Assembly: GCA_965267775.1 (NCBI GenBank)
Contig: OZ254140.1
Span: forward strand, 1,426,001-1,490,000
DNA length: 64,000 nt
Reading direction: 5' to 3'
DNA from: Planktophila sp965267775
Lineage (GTDB): Bacteria > Actinomycetota > Actinomycetes > Nanopelagicales > Nanopelagicaceae
Shown: one piece after another, positions 24,749 to 31,982 of the stretch
Position numbering within the stretch: the first letter of the stretch is position 1
How the letters are laid out: each line of letters starts with the position of its first letter
The notes under the pieces: model-generated
What the model saw: only the letters and a program-made list of their open reading frames with translations
Databases searched by the model: none
What the model was told of the DNA's origin: nothing
Translations under genes and position numbers: made by a program

Positions 24749-24772
24749 ACCCAGATAGCTTCGCTATTGGGT
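24749..24772 (-). promoter_or_regulatory. Stable hairpin in the sdh upstream region
   Basis: ACCCAGATAGC and GCTATTGGGT pair around a TTC loop (about 10 bp, one G-T pair); on the minus strand the loop is GAA closed by G-C, a very stable turn, and the stem is followed by TTTGAAT. It lies 44 bases upstream of the sdhC start. It may be an attenuator or mRNA-stabilising element in the sdh leader. The rest of 24773-24867 holds a TATCTAGATA palindrome (24811-24820) and no gene. Confidence 0.45.
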
Positions 24773-24867
24773 CATCTAATAGGTGTAAGTGTGCGCTCAT
24801 TGGCGGTAAGTATCTAGATAGAAGCCCGCTTAAGGCTTATGAAGTCAGCCACAACCACGGAGAAATG

Positions 24868-24900
24868 CGAAACCCGCCCCAGTGCATGAGGCGGGTTTCG
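24868..24900 (-). terminator. Terminator of tRNA-Ser(TGA)
   Basis: CGAAACCCGCC (24868-24878) pairs perfectly with GGCGGGTTTCG (24890-24900), an 11-bp GC-rich stem, 9 bases downstream of the tRNA on the minus strand; CATTTCTCC follows. Confidence 0.8.
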
Positions 24901-24908
24901 TCTTACTG

Positions 24909-24991
24909 CGGAGGACGTGGGATTTGAACCCACGAGGCTTTCACCTGCCGGTTTTCAAGACCGGTGCACTCGGCCGCTATGCGAGTCCTCC
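24909..24991 (-). tRNA. tRNA-Ser(TGA)
   Basis: An 83-nt type-II tRNA: acceptor GGAGGAC/GTCCTCC, anticodon stem CCGGT/ACCGG with loop CTTGAAA (anticodon TGA), variable arm, T-arm GTGGG-TTCAAAT-CCCAC. CCA is not encoded. It is downstream of serS on the same strand, the seryl-tRNA synthetase for this tRNA. Confidence 0.96.
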
Positions 24992-25038
24992 GTGGGAGAG
25001 GCTACTAGAGGTGGTGGAGTTTTCAAAAATCGAAAGGT

Positions 25039-25851
25039 TTAGGCAACGGGGAGATCGAGCAAGGCTTCGATGGCGATGGCGACTCCATCATCCTCGCATG
25101 GACCCGCGATGCTCTTGGCGTACTTGGCTCCATCAGGGTGGCCAGATGCCATTGCATAGGAACGGCCCGCCCATTCAAGCATTGAGAAGTCATTGGGGTT
25201 ATCACCAAAGGTGACGCAGTCGGCTGCGCCAATTCCGAGACGCTCTGCCATCCGAGAAAGCGTTGCGCCCTTTGAAACACCGAGTGCAGAAATTTCTAGA
25301 AGTGAGTCGTGAGGATTGGAATGTGTGACGGTTACCAATCCTTCGAGTTCGATTAAAGCAATCTCCAACATTTCATCTGAAGAGAGATTCTGTTGCGAAC
25401 AACGAGCAAGCATCTTCAGCGCAGGCGCTTTGATCGCCTCTTCAATTGTGTTGACGCCAACATTGTCGAGTCCAACATCCCAACGAGGAATGTACGCCTT
25501 CTCGCGATGGAAGTAATTATGTGATTCAACTGCAAATGAAACTTGTGGGATAGCTTTACGCAAACGATTGACCGTCTCATATTGCTCTTCAACTCCGATA
25601 AGCCACTCTTCAAGAACCTTATCGCCCATCAAGTCATACAACATTGCGCCATTGCCGCAGATTGCCTGACCGAAACCGAATGCTTCGCGGATCTCTGGCA
25701 TCCAACGTGGAGGTCGCCCTGTTACAAAGAAGACTTCAACGCCTAAATCGCGCGCCTTTGTAAATGCTGCAACTGTGCGCTCGGAGATACGGCCATCATG
25801 GTTAACAATTGTGCCATCGAGATCTGTTGCAATTAACTTAGGTCTAATCAC
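25039..25851 (-). CDS. HAD-superfamily Cof-type phosphatase
   Basis: A 270-residue hydrolase. Motif I is ATDLDGTIV (nucleophile Asp10 and acid/base Asp12), motif II FVTGRPPRW, a conserved lysine lies in SKGATL, and motif IV is FGDNPNDFSML. The large C2-type cap between motifs II and III marks the Cof/YbiV group, which dephosphorylates sugar phosphates or cofactor precursors. The start is GTG at 25851, overlapping the serS stop as GTGTGA. Substrate unknown. Same-strand coupling to serS appears to be a matter of operon organisation. Confidence 0.88.
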   Translation of the reverse strand: MIRPKLIATDLDGTIVNHDGRISERTVAAFTKARDLGVEVFFVTGRPPRWMPEIREAFGFGQAICGNGAMLYDLMGDKVLEEWLIGVEEQYETVNRLRKAIPQVSFAVESHNYFHREKAYIPRWDVGLDNVGVNTIEEAIKAPALKMLARCSQQNLSSDEMLEIALIELEGLVTVTHSNPHDSLLEISALGVSKGATLSRMAERLGIGAADCVTFGDNPNDFSMLEWAGRSYAMASGHPDGAKYAKSIAGPCEDDGVAIAIEALLDLPVA

Positions 25852-27116
25852 ACGAGCTCTAACTTTGCAGTTCCAAGGAATGGTTGCAGTGCAGCAGGAA
25901 CATTTACAGTTCCATCTGCATTCTGGTGATTTTCAAGGATTGCAACAATCATGCGTGGAATCGCAACAAGGGTTCCATTAAGTGTTGCAATCGCCTTTGT
26001 TCCATCTGCATCCTTGTAACGAATATTGAGGCGTCGCGCCTGGTATTCGGTGCAATTAGATGTACTTGTTACCTCGCGATAAGCGCCCTGTGTTGGAATC
26101 CACGCTTCGATATCAAATTTACGAGTTGCACTTGATCCAAGGTCGCCAGAAGCAACGTCAATCACTCGGTATGGAATCTCAATCGCATTGAGGAAATCCT
26201 TCTCCCACTGCAGTAATCGCTTATGTTCTTCCTTGGCATCTTCTGGCTTGCAGAATGAGAACATCTCGACCTTATCGAATTGGTGAACTCGGATAATTCC
26301 ACGAGTATCTTTTCCATATGTTCCTGCTTCGCGACGGAAACATGATGAGTAACCCGCATATCGCATCGGCAATTTATCAGCTGGCAAGATCTCATCCATA
26401 TGCATTGCAGCAAGTGGAACTTCAGATGTGCCTACGAGGTAGACATCATCTTTCTCAATTCGGTAAACATTCTCAGCAGCCTGTCCGAGGAAACCTGTTC
26501 CCTCCATCGCAGATGGATTCACAAGCACTGGTGGAATAACTGGAGTAAAACCATTCTTCAGCGCGCTAGAGATTGCATAATTAACGAGTGCGAACTCGAG
26601 CATCGCTCCTGCACCTGTGAGGTAGTAAGAACGTGAACCCGCAACCTTTGCACCGCGCTCTGTATCAATTGCTCCGAGCAACTTACCGAGTTCAACGTGA
26701 TCCTTAGGCTCGAAACCATCCTTGGTGAAATCACGTGGTGTGCCAATATGTTCGATAGTTACGAAATCTTCTTCTCCACCAATAGGAGCTTCGCTATCGA
26801 GCAAGTTTGAGAGCTGCATTACCAACTGCTTTGCCTGCTCTTCAATCTCGGCGCGCTTGCTATCGGCAGCCTTTACCTTGTCTGCCAGCTCTTTTGCATT
26901 TGCAAGGAGCGCAGTTTTCTCATCACCCTTTGCAGCGCCAACGCTCTTAGAGAGGATGTTCTGTTCTTGACGTAGCGCTTCAAACTCTGCGATAGCAGCG
27001 CGCTTGATCTCATCAATGCTAAGAATCTGATCAACGAGTTCAACGTTCTCGCCACGTCCTTTTTGAGATGCGCGAACTACATCTGGGTTTTCGCGTAAGT
27101 ACTTGATATCAATCAT
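25848..27116 (-). CDS. serS: Seryl-tRNA synthetase
   Basis: A 422-residue class-II synthetase that charges tRNA-Ser. It opens MIDIKYLRENPDVVRASQKGRG, followed by the antiparallel coiled coil (about 30-100) that binds the long variable arm of tRNA-Ser. Motif 2 is SSCFRREAGTYGKDTRGIIRVHQF split over residues ~255-278, and motif 3 is NGTLVAIPRMIVAILEN near the C-terminus, ending in GxAR-like IPR. The start overlaps the pheA stop as ATGA. The operon is pheA-serS-HAD with tRNA-Ser(TGA) close behind. Confidence 0.96.
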   Translation of the reverse strand: MIDIKYLRENPDVVRASQKGRGENVELVDQILSIDEIKRAAIAEFEALRQEQNILSKSVGAAKGDEKTALLANAKELADKVKAADSKRAEIEEQAKQLVMQLSNLLDSEAPIGGEEDFVTIEHIGTPRDFTKDGFEPKDHVELGKLLGAIDTERGAKVAGSRSYYLTGAGAMLEFALVNYAISSALKNGFTPVIPPVLVNPSAMEGTGFLGQAAENVYRIEKDDVYLVGTSEVPLAAMHMDEILPADKLPMRYAGYSSCFRREAGTYGKDTRGIIRVHQFDKVEMFSFCKPEDAKEEHKRLLQWEKDFLNAIEIPYRVIDVASGDLGSSATRKFDIEAWIPTQGAYREVTSTSNCTEYQARRLNIRYKDADGTKAIATLNGTLVAIPRMIVAILENHQNADGTVNVPAALQPFLGTAKLELV

Positions 27117-27940
27117 GAGCGCACCTCTCGAGGGTAAGAACCTAGGAATCTAATGTCGTCGCAGATTTCGCGGAGGTCATCCATCGACTTGGCTACTGCC
27201 TCATCGTTGATATGGCCTTCAACATCAATAATGAAATGGTAGTGACCGAGCTCGCGACCTGTTGGACGTGACTGGATAAAGGTGAGGTTCACGTCATATT
27301 TTGCGAAGACTGAGAGGATTTCAAGCAAAGCACCGGCATGGTCGATATCGATATAGACGACAAGTGAGGTGCGATCGTGGCCTGTGGGCGCTGGGATAAA
27401 TCCTGGCTTCTGAGCTGCAATAAATCGCGTGACTGCAACCTGGTTATCGCCGATCGCAGATGCTGTGATCTCTAAGCCGAAATTCTCCGCGGCAGATGTC
27501 GATGCAATCGCTGCATCAAGATCGCCCTTTGCAACAAGCTCTGCTGCTGCAGCTGTCGAGTTCGTTGGAATTACTTCAGCGTGAGGGTAATTCTTGGAGA
27601 GAAATACTCGGCACTGTGACTCTGCATGGGGATGTGTGCCAATACGTTTAATCGTTGTTGTACCCGGCTTAACCATTAAATCGAATGAGACCGGAAGTGT
27701 TACCTCTGCTGCAATAGTAAGAGGTATACCGGTTGCCAACTCATCGAGTGTACGAGCGACAACACCCTCGACTGAATTTTCAATCGGCACCAAGGCATAG
27801 TCAGCATCACCGGCGCGCACTGCATCAAGAGCAGCGGTGACAGTTATATATGGAACACGTACATCATCTGAAGAAGTAATCTTCTTAAGAGCGCCCTCTG
27901 TAAAGGTACCCGCAGGCCCTAAGTAGGCGTATGTGTGCAT
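27113..27940 (-). CDS. pheA: Prephenate dehydratase with ACT domain
   Basis: A 275-residue monofunctional enzyme converting prephenate to phenylpyruvate in phenylalanine synthesis. It has the N-terminal AYLGPAGTFTEGAL, VPIENSVEGVV and the catalytic-region segment TRFIAAQ, then an ACT regulatory domain from about 190 (TSLVVYIDIDHAGALLEIL, and the ESRP-like IQSRPTGRELGHYHF). The ACT domain implies feedback control by phenylalanine. No chorismate mutase domain is present. TATCCT sits 6 bases before the ATG with no ribosome binding site, so this operon is probably leaderless. Confidence 0.95.
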   Translation of the reverse strand: MHTYAYLGPAGTFTEGALKKITSSDDVRVPYITVTAALDAVRAGDADYALVPIENSVEGVVARTLDELATGIPLTIAAEVTLPVSFDLMVKPGTTTIKRIGTHPHAESQCRVFLSKNYPHAEVIPTNSTAAAAELVAKGDLDAAIASTSAAENFGLEITASAIGDNQVAVTRFIAAQKPGFIPAPTGHDRTSLVVYIDIDHAGALLEILSVFAKYDVNLTFIQSRPTGRELGHYHFIIDVEGHINDEAVAKSMDDLREICDDIRFLGSYPREVRS

Positions 27941-27952
27941 TGGCTAAGGATA

Positions 27953-28639
27953 CTAAAGGAATGAACGTGCATGCGCCGGCGTATTTGTAATCAAGATATC
28001 TACGCCTAATTCCTTGCAGAGCTCGATATCTGCTTCGTGATCGACTGTCCACACCGAGACAGATTTCCCAAGTTTCTTCAATCGAGCGATTAATTCTGGA
28101 TTGGCACGTACCTCATTGATTCCAGGTCCTATTGCCGGCGCAGATGAGAATCTGACTTGTGGCCAGAGAGTTCGAGCTGTCATCAGAAAGGTTGTTGGAA
28201 TCTTTGAATCAATTCGCTTTACCTTTTCAATCGCGCTCCAACTAAATGACATCACAGATACATCAATCTTTGATAGGACTTTTCGCTTCTTTAGTTGAGC
28301 AGTCAGAATCTCTTCAACGCGATTTCCACTGATGACAGGATGTTTAGTTTCAATGAGTACGCCTTTATCGGCTGCAATTGCAATATCGAGGAAATCATCG
28401 AGGGTAAGCACTTGCGGGTAGGCACGTTGCACATCTGCAAAGTTCATCTCCGCAATAAGCCCATGATTGCCTGCGCGTTCCAACATTGATGCGTTATGCC
28501 AGAGAACTGGTACCGCATCGCGCGTTAAGCGAAGGTCGCATTCAAAACCATCGGCGCCTTGATCAATCGCCGCTTTATAGGCGCTCTCGGTCATCTCTGG
28601 ATAGTCGGCGCTTGCGCCTCTATGTGCGTAGATGAGCAT
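27953..28639 (-). CDS. Glycerophosphodiester phosphodiesterase
   Basis: A 228-residue TIM-barrel enzyme that hydrolyses glycerophosphodiesters to glycerol-3-phosphate. Catalytic HRGAS (residues 6-10) and the metal-binding GADGFECDLRLTRDAVPVLWHN (Glu, Asp, His) are intact, as are LIETKH and the C-terminal VWTVDHE. No signal peptide is present, so it acts in the cytoplasm. TACCCT lies 7 bases before the ATG. It is divergent from the PP2C gene with 43 bases between starts. Confidence 0.93.
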   Translation of the reverse strand: MLIYAHRGASADYPEMTESAYKAAIDQGADGFECDLRLTRDAVPVLWHNASMLERAGNHGLIAEMNFADVQRAYPQVLTLDDFLDIAIAADKGVLIETKHPVISGNRVEEILTAQLKKRKVLSKIDVSVMSFSWSAIEKVKRIDSKIPTTFLMTARTLWPQVRFSSAPAIGPGINEVRANPELIARLKKLGKSVSVWTVDHEADIELCKELGVDILITNTPAHARSFL

Positions 28640-28682
28640 AAGGGTGAGGGTAGCAAAGGCCTTGGCCCATTACGATTGGTAC

Positions 28683-29459
28683 ATGAGCACCTTCTACTTT
28701 GCGACGGCGGCGAAATCTGCAGTTGGCTTGGTGCGCGCAGGAAATGAAGATTCCGCTCTGACATCTCGCTCGCTTGTGGCAGTTGCAGATGGAATGGGAG
28801 GTCATGCAGCAGGCGAAGTCGCTTCGCGCCTTGCAATCACAACACTTGCTAAGGAATCTGAAGTCTTTACAAGTAATGACATTGATTCTGAATCTGCAGA
28901 CGATCTCTTCTCATCATCACTACACGTCATCGATTCAACTATCTCTGAATATGCGACTGAGAACCCTGAGCTTGCAGGGATGGGAACAACGCTCTCTGCT
29001 CTCTTTCTTCGTGATGGTGCAGTTGCAACGCTTCATATCGGTGATTCACGTATCTATCGACTTCGCGGTAACGCATTTGAACAATTGACCACCGATCACA
29101 CGGTCATCCAAGAGCTTTTGGATCAAGGTGCAATCACAGAGGCTGATATTGCAACACATCCACAACGCTCAGTTCTGACACAGGTATTGATGGGAGATGG
29201 GCGTAATCAACCATCGCTCTCTATCTACGAAGTAAAGGCAGATGACCGTTTTCTCCTCTGTAGCGATGGGCTCACAACAGCTCTCAGCGATAAAGAGATT
29301 AAGGCAATTCTTAAGGGAAAGGCTCGAGGAGCTGCAGTAGACGCGCTCATTGATGCTTCTTATATAAATGGTGCACCAGACAATGTCACCGTTATTGTTG
29401 CCGATGTCCTCGATAACGATATTCAGGAACCCCTCACCATGTTAGGAGCGGCTAAATGA
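28683..29459 (+). CDS. PP2C-family Ser/Thr protein phosphatase (PstP/PrpC-like)
   Basis: A 258-residue cytoplasmic phosphatase. The metal-binding motifs are RAGNEDS, VAVADGMGGHAAGEVAS, GDSRIYRL, LTTDHTV, LLCSDGLT and APDNVTVIV, all complete. The ATG at 28683 (MSTFYFATAAKS) is chosen over the upstream 28632 because the conserved domain starts directly there and because TACGAT lies 6 bases before it. Unlike the mycobacterial PstP there is no membrane helix or outer domain. It overlaps the PASTA kinase by four bases (ATGA), the usual kinase/phosphatase pair; it presumably reverses that kinase's phosphorylations. Confidence 0.93.
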   Translation: MSTFYFATAAKSAVGLVRAGNEDSALTSRSLVAVADGMGGHAAGEVASRLAITTLAKESEVFTSNDIDSESADDLFSSSLHVIDSTISEYATENPELAGMGTTLSALFLRDGAVATLHIGDSRIYRLRGNAFEQLTTDHTVIQELLDQGAITEADIATHPQRSVLTQVLMGDGRNQPSLSIYEVKADDRFLLCSDGLTTALSDKEIKAILKGKARGAAVDALIDASYINGAPDNVTVIVADVLDNDIQEPLTMLGAAK

Positions 29460-31000
29460 TGTCAAAGCTCCTTGGTGATCGTTATCTCTTAGGCGAGATG
29501 ATCGGTACCGGCGGAATGGCCGATGTTTATATTGCACAAGATCAACGACTCTCGCGTGAAGTTGCAGTAAAGATTCTTCGTAGCGATCTCGCAAAAGATC
29601 CCGCATTCGTTACACGTTTTCGCAAAGAGGCAAAAGCTGCGGCAGGACTCAACCACCCTGGCATCGTTGCTGTCTATGACTCGGGAGAAGAACCTGCTCC
29701 CTACATTGTTATGGAGCTCGTCTCTGGCCACACACTTCGTTCTTTGATTCACCAAGGTGAGCGGGTCTCACTTGATGATGCGCTCTCTATCGTTGAGCAA
29801 ACTCTCGCAGCTCTTGAATATTCGCACCAGCGAAATATCGTCCACCGCGACATTAAGCCTGCAAATGTGATGATCACAAGTGGTGGTGATATCAAGGTGA
29901 TGGATTTTGGTATTGCACGTGCGATGGATGATCTCGGTGCAACGCTTACAAGTACATGGAACGTTGTAGGTACAGCTCAATATCTCTCACCTGAGCAAGC
30001 GGTTGGCGATATTGCTGATGCACGCAGCGATATTTACTCAACAGGTTGCCTTCTCTTCGAACTTCTCACAGGTGTGCCGCCATTTTCAGGCGAGACACCT
30101 GTATCTATTGCATATCAACATGTATCGAGCGAAGTTCCATCTACACGAGCACTTCAACCAGATCTTCCTGCGGATATCGACACAATTCTTAAAGTGGCAC
30201 TCTCTAAGAAAGCAGATGATCGCTATCAGAGTGCGCAAGCAATGCTCGATGATTTGATTCGCGTTCATCAAGGGCAAGCTGTAACAACAAAGGTTGCATC
30301 AAAACCATTCTTTACCCGTCGCAGCGCCCTTATCTACGGCGGCTCATTTGTTGCAGCCATTGCACTATCTATTACTGGCTTCCTGCTGAGCGGTACCCAG
30401 CAGAGTGGACCACTTATTCCCAATGTTGTGGGCTTATCTGAGGCGCAGGCGCGTAATTTGCTCGATGGTTATGTAATCACAATTAAGCGTGCACATGATG
30501 GATCTATTCCGAAAGATCGCATTGCTAGCCAGAGCCCGCTTGCAACAACTCATGCACCAAAGGGTTCTTCGATTATTCTGACAATCTCTGATGGACCTGG
30601 TGATGCAATCGTTCCTGATGATCTCGTTGGCATGGCTCTGATCGATGCACGTGCAGCGTTGACTGCAGTGGGTCTTACAGTTTCACAGACAGTTGCAGCG
30701 CCATCAGATCAACCACAGGGAACGGTCCTAGAGGTAAGCCCACCTGTTGGCTCTGTAACAACAGCTGGAAGTGGCGTTGTTCTAACAATCGCAAGCGGTG
30801 AAGTAACTGTTCCAAATCTTGTTGGAGTCGAAGCAATCCAAGCGAAGACGACTTTGATTCAGGCAGGATTCTTGATTAAAGAGTTCTATGACTATGACTC
30901 AACTCAGCCAGTTGGAGTTGTTATTCGACAAGCACCGGATGCTGGAACAACACAGACAATCGGTAAATCAGTAACAATTACAATTAATAAACAGCCGTAG
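29456..31000 (+). CDS. pknB: PknB-type membrane Ser/Thr kinase with three PASTA domains
   Basis: A 514-residue kinase. Cytoplasmic catalytic domain 8-268: glycine loop IGTGGMADVYIA, Lys39 in VAVKIL, catalytic HRDIKPAN (Asp132), DFGIAR (150-155) and APE-like LSPEQ. A single membrane helix is at about 291-312. Outside lie PASTA domains 318-380, 383-448 and 449-512, which bind peptidoglycan fragments. Mycobacterial PknB has four PASTA domains. Substrates in Actinobacteria include CwlM and MurJ-linked proteins; both are encoded in this window. No pknA, pbpA or rodA follows, unlike the mycobacterial locus. Confidence 0.95.
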   Translation: MMSKLLGDRYLLGEMIGTGGMADVYIAQDQRLSREVAVKILRSDLAKDPAFVTRFRKEAKAAAGLNHPGIVAVYDSGEEPAPYIVMELVSGHTLRSLIHQGERVSLDDALSIVEQTLAALEYSHQRNIVHRDIKPANVMITSGGDIKVMDFGIARAMDDLGATLTSTWNVVGTAQYLSPEQAVGDIADARSDIYSTGCLLFELLTGVPPFSGETPVSIAYQHVSSEVPSTRALQPDLPADIDTILKVALSKKADDRYQSAQAMLDDLIRVHQGQAVTTKVASKPFFTRRSALIYGGSFVAAIALSITGFLLSGTQQSGPLIPNVVGLSEAQARNLLDGYVITIKRAHDGSIPKDRIASQSPLATTHAPKGSSIILTISDGPGDAIVPDDLVGMALIDARAALTAVGLTVSQTVAAPSDQPQGTVLEVSPPVGSVTTAGSGVVLTIASGEVTVPNLVGVEAIQAKTTLIQAGFLIKEFYDYDSTQPVGVVIRQAPDAGTTQTIGKSVTITINKQP

Positions 31001-31004
31001 AGAA

Positions 31005-31628
31005 TTACTTATTTACAACAGGCGATAAACCTTCAGCTCTAGCGAGCGCGCCTTTATCTCCACAGGTGACCAAGAAGTTTGCGAGCATCTTATGGCCATG
31101 TTCTGTTAATACTGATTCAGGATGAAACTGCACACCTTCAATCGGCAGCGTCTTATGGCGAAGTGACATGACCACTCCAGAATCTGTTGAACCAGTTACC
31201 TCAAGAACATCAGGAACTGTATCTACCTCAACTGCAAGTGAGTGATAGCGCGTTGCAGTAAATGGTGTTGGAAGGTGTTCCATCACTCCCTTACCGTTGT
31301 GGTGCACAACAGATGTCTTTCCATGTAATAACTCTGGTGCGCGAGAAACCGTTGCACCGAAAGCTTCACCGATTGCTTGGTGTCCAAGGCAGACACCGAA
31401 GAGTGGGATTGAGTGTTCGGCGCAGTACTTGATCATCGGAATCGAGACGCCAGCCTTATCGGGGGTGCCGGGTCCGGGAGAGATTAAGACCCCGTCGTAT
31501 TTAGCAGCCTCGGCTGCTTCAACCTGATCGTTGCGGAGAACGGTGCACTCAGCCCCCAACTGTGCGAGATATTGCACGATGTTGAAGACGAAGGAGTCGT
31601 AGTTATCGACGACAAGGATGCGGGCCAC
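31005..31628 (-). CDS. trpG: Anthranilate synthase / aminodeoxychorismate synthase glutaminase subunit
   Basis: A 207-residue class-I glutamine amidotransferase. The nucleophile Cys is in FGVCLGHQAIGEAFG, with His-x-Glu in GVQFHPESVLTEHG. It supplies ammonia to TrpE (tryptophan) or PabB (folate); the shared subunit cannot be told apart from sequence alone, and neither partner is in the window. Start is GTG at 31628 with AGGAGA nine bases upstream. It converges with pknB with 4 bases between stops, as in mycobacteria. Confidence 0.9.
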   Translation of the reverse strand: MARILVVDNYDSFVFNIVQYLAQLGAECTVLRNDQVEAAEAAKYDGVLISPGPGTPDKAGVSIPMIKYCAEHSIPLFGVCLGHQAIGEAFGATVSRAPELLHGKTSVVHHNGKGVMEHLPTPFTATRYHSLAVEVDTVPDVLEVTGSTDSGVVMSLRHKTLPIEGVQFHPESVLTEHGHKMLANFLVTCGDKGALARAEGLSPVVNK

Positions 31629-31656
31629 GGCCTAATTCTCCTGTAATCTATGCCCT

Positions 31657-31920
31657 ATGCCAAAGTCGAAATTGCGTAAGAAGGTTCAAGCACAGCACGC
31701 TCACGAAGAGCAGGTTCACGCTGTCGAGACTCCCCTTGCTGAGAGCCCAAAGTGGCTCGCACCTGTAATGGTCGCAAACTTCCTCGTCGGCCTCGTCTGG
31801 ATCGTTATCTTCTACGTCAGCCAGACCCGTTTTCCTATCTCAGGAATCGGCGCATGGAACATGATTATTGGTTTCAGCTTTATCGCAGTGGGCTTTAGCC
31901 TCGCGACTAAGTGGCGCTAG
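31657..31920 (+). CDS. crgA: Cell-division membrane protein CrgA
   Basis: An 87-residue protein with a basic, Lys/His-rich N-terminal tail (MPKSKLRKKVQAQ) and two membrane helices (about 38-55 and 66-81), with SPKWLAPVM before the first and WNMIIGFSFIAVGFSLATKWR at the end. This is the actinobacterial CrgA pattern; CrgA helps recruit FtsZ/FtsI and septal synthases. TAATCT lies 7 bases before the ATG and no ribosome binding site is present. It is divergent from trpG, the conserved neighbour. Confidence 0.93.
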   Translation: MPKSKLRKKVQAQHAHEEQVHAVETPLAESPKWLAPVMVANFLVGLVWIVIFYVSQTRFPISGIGAWNMIIGFSFIAVGFSLATKWR

Positions 31921-31982
31921 TTTCTTCTAAATCACTCACCAACACTTCAAAATAACTCGCGGGTAGGTTTACCCTTGCGGTT

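Noticed and set aside
24706..24908. Known riboswitch upstream of sdhC
   Set aside because: There is structure but no match I can make to a named aptamer class; kept as an unassigned leader.
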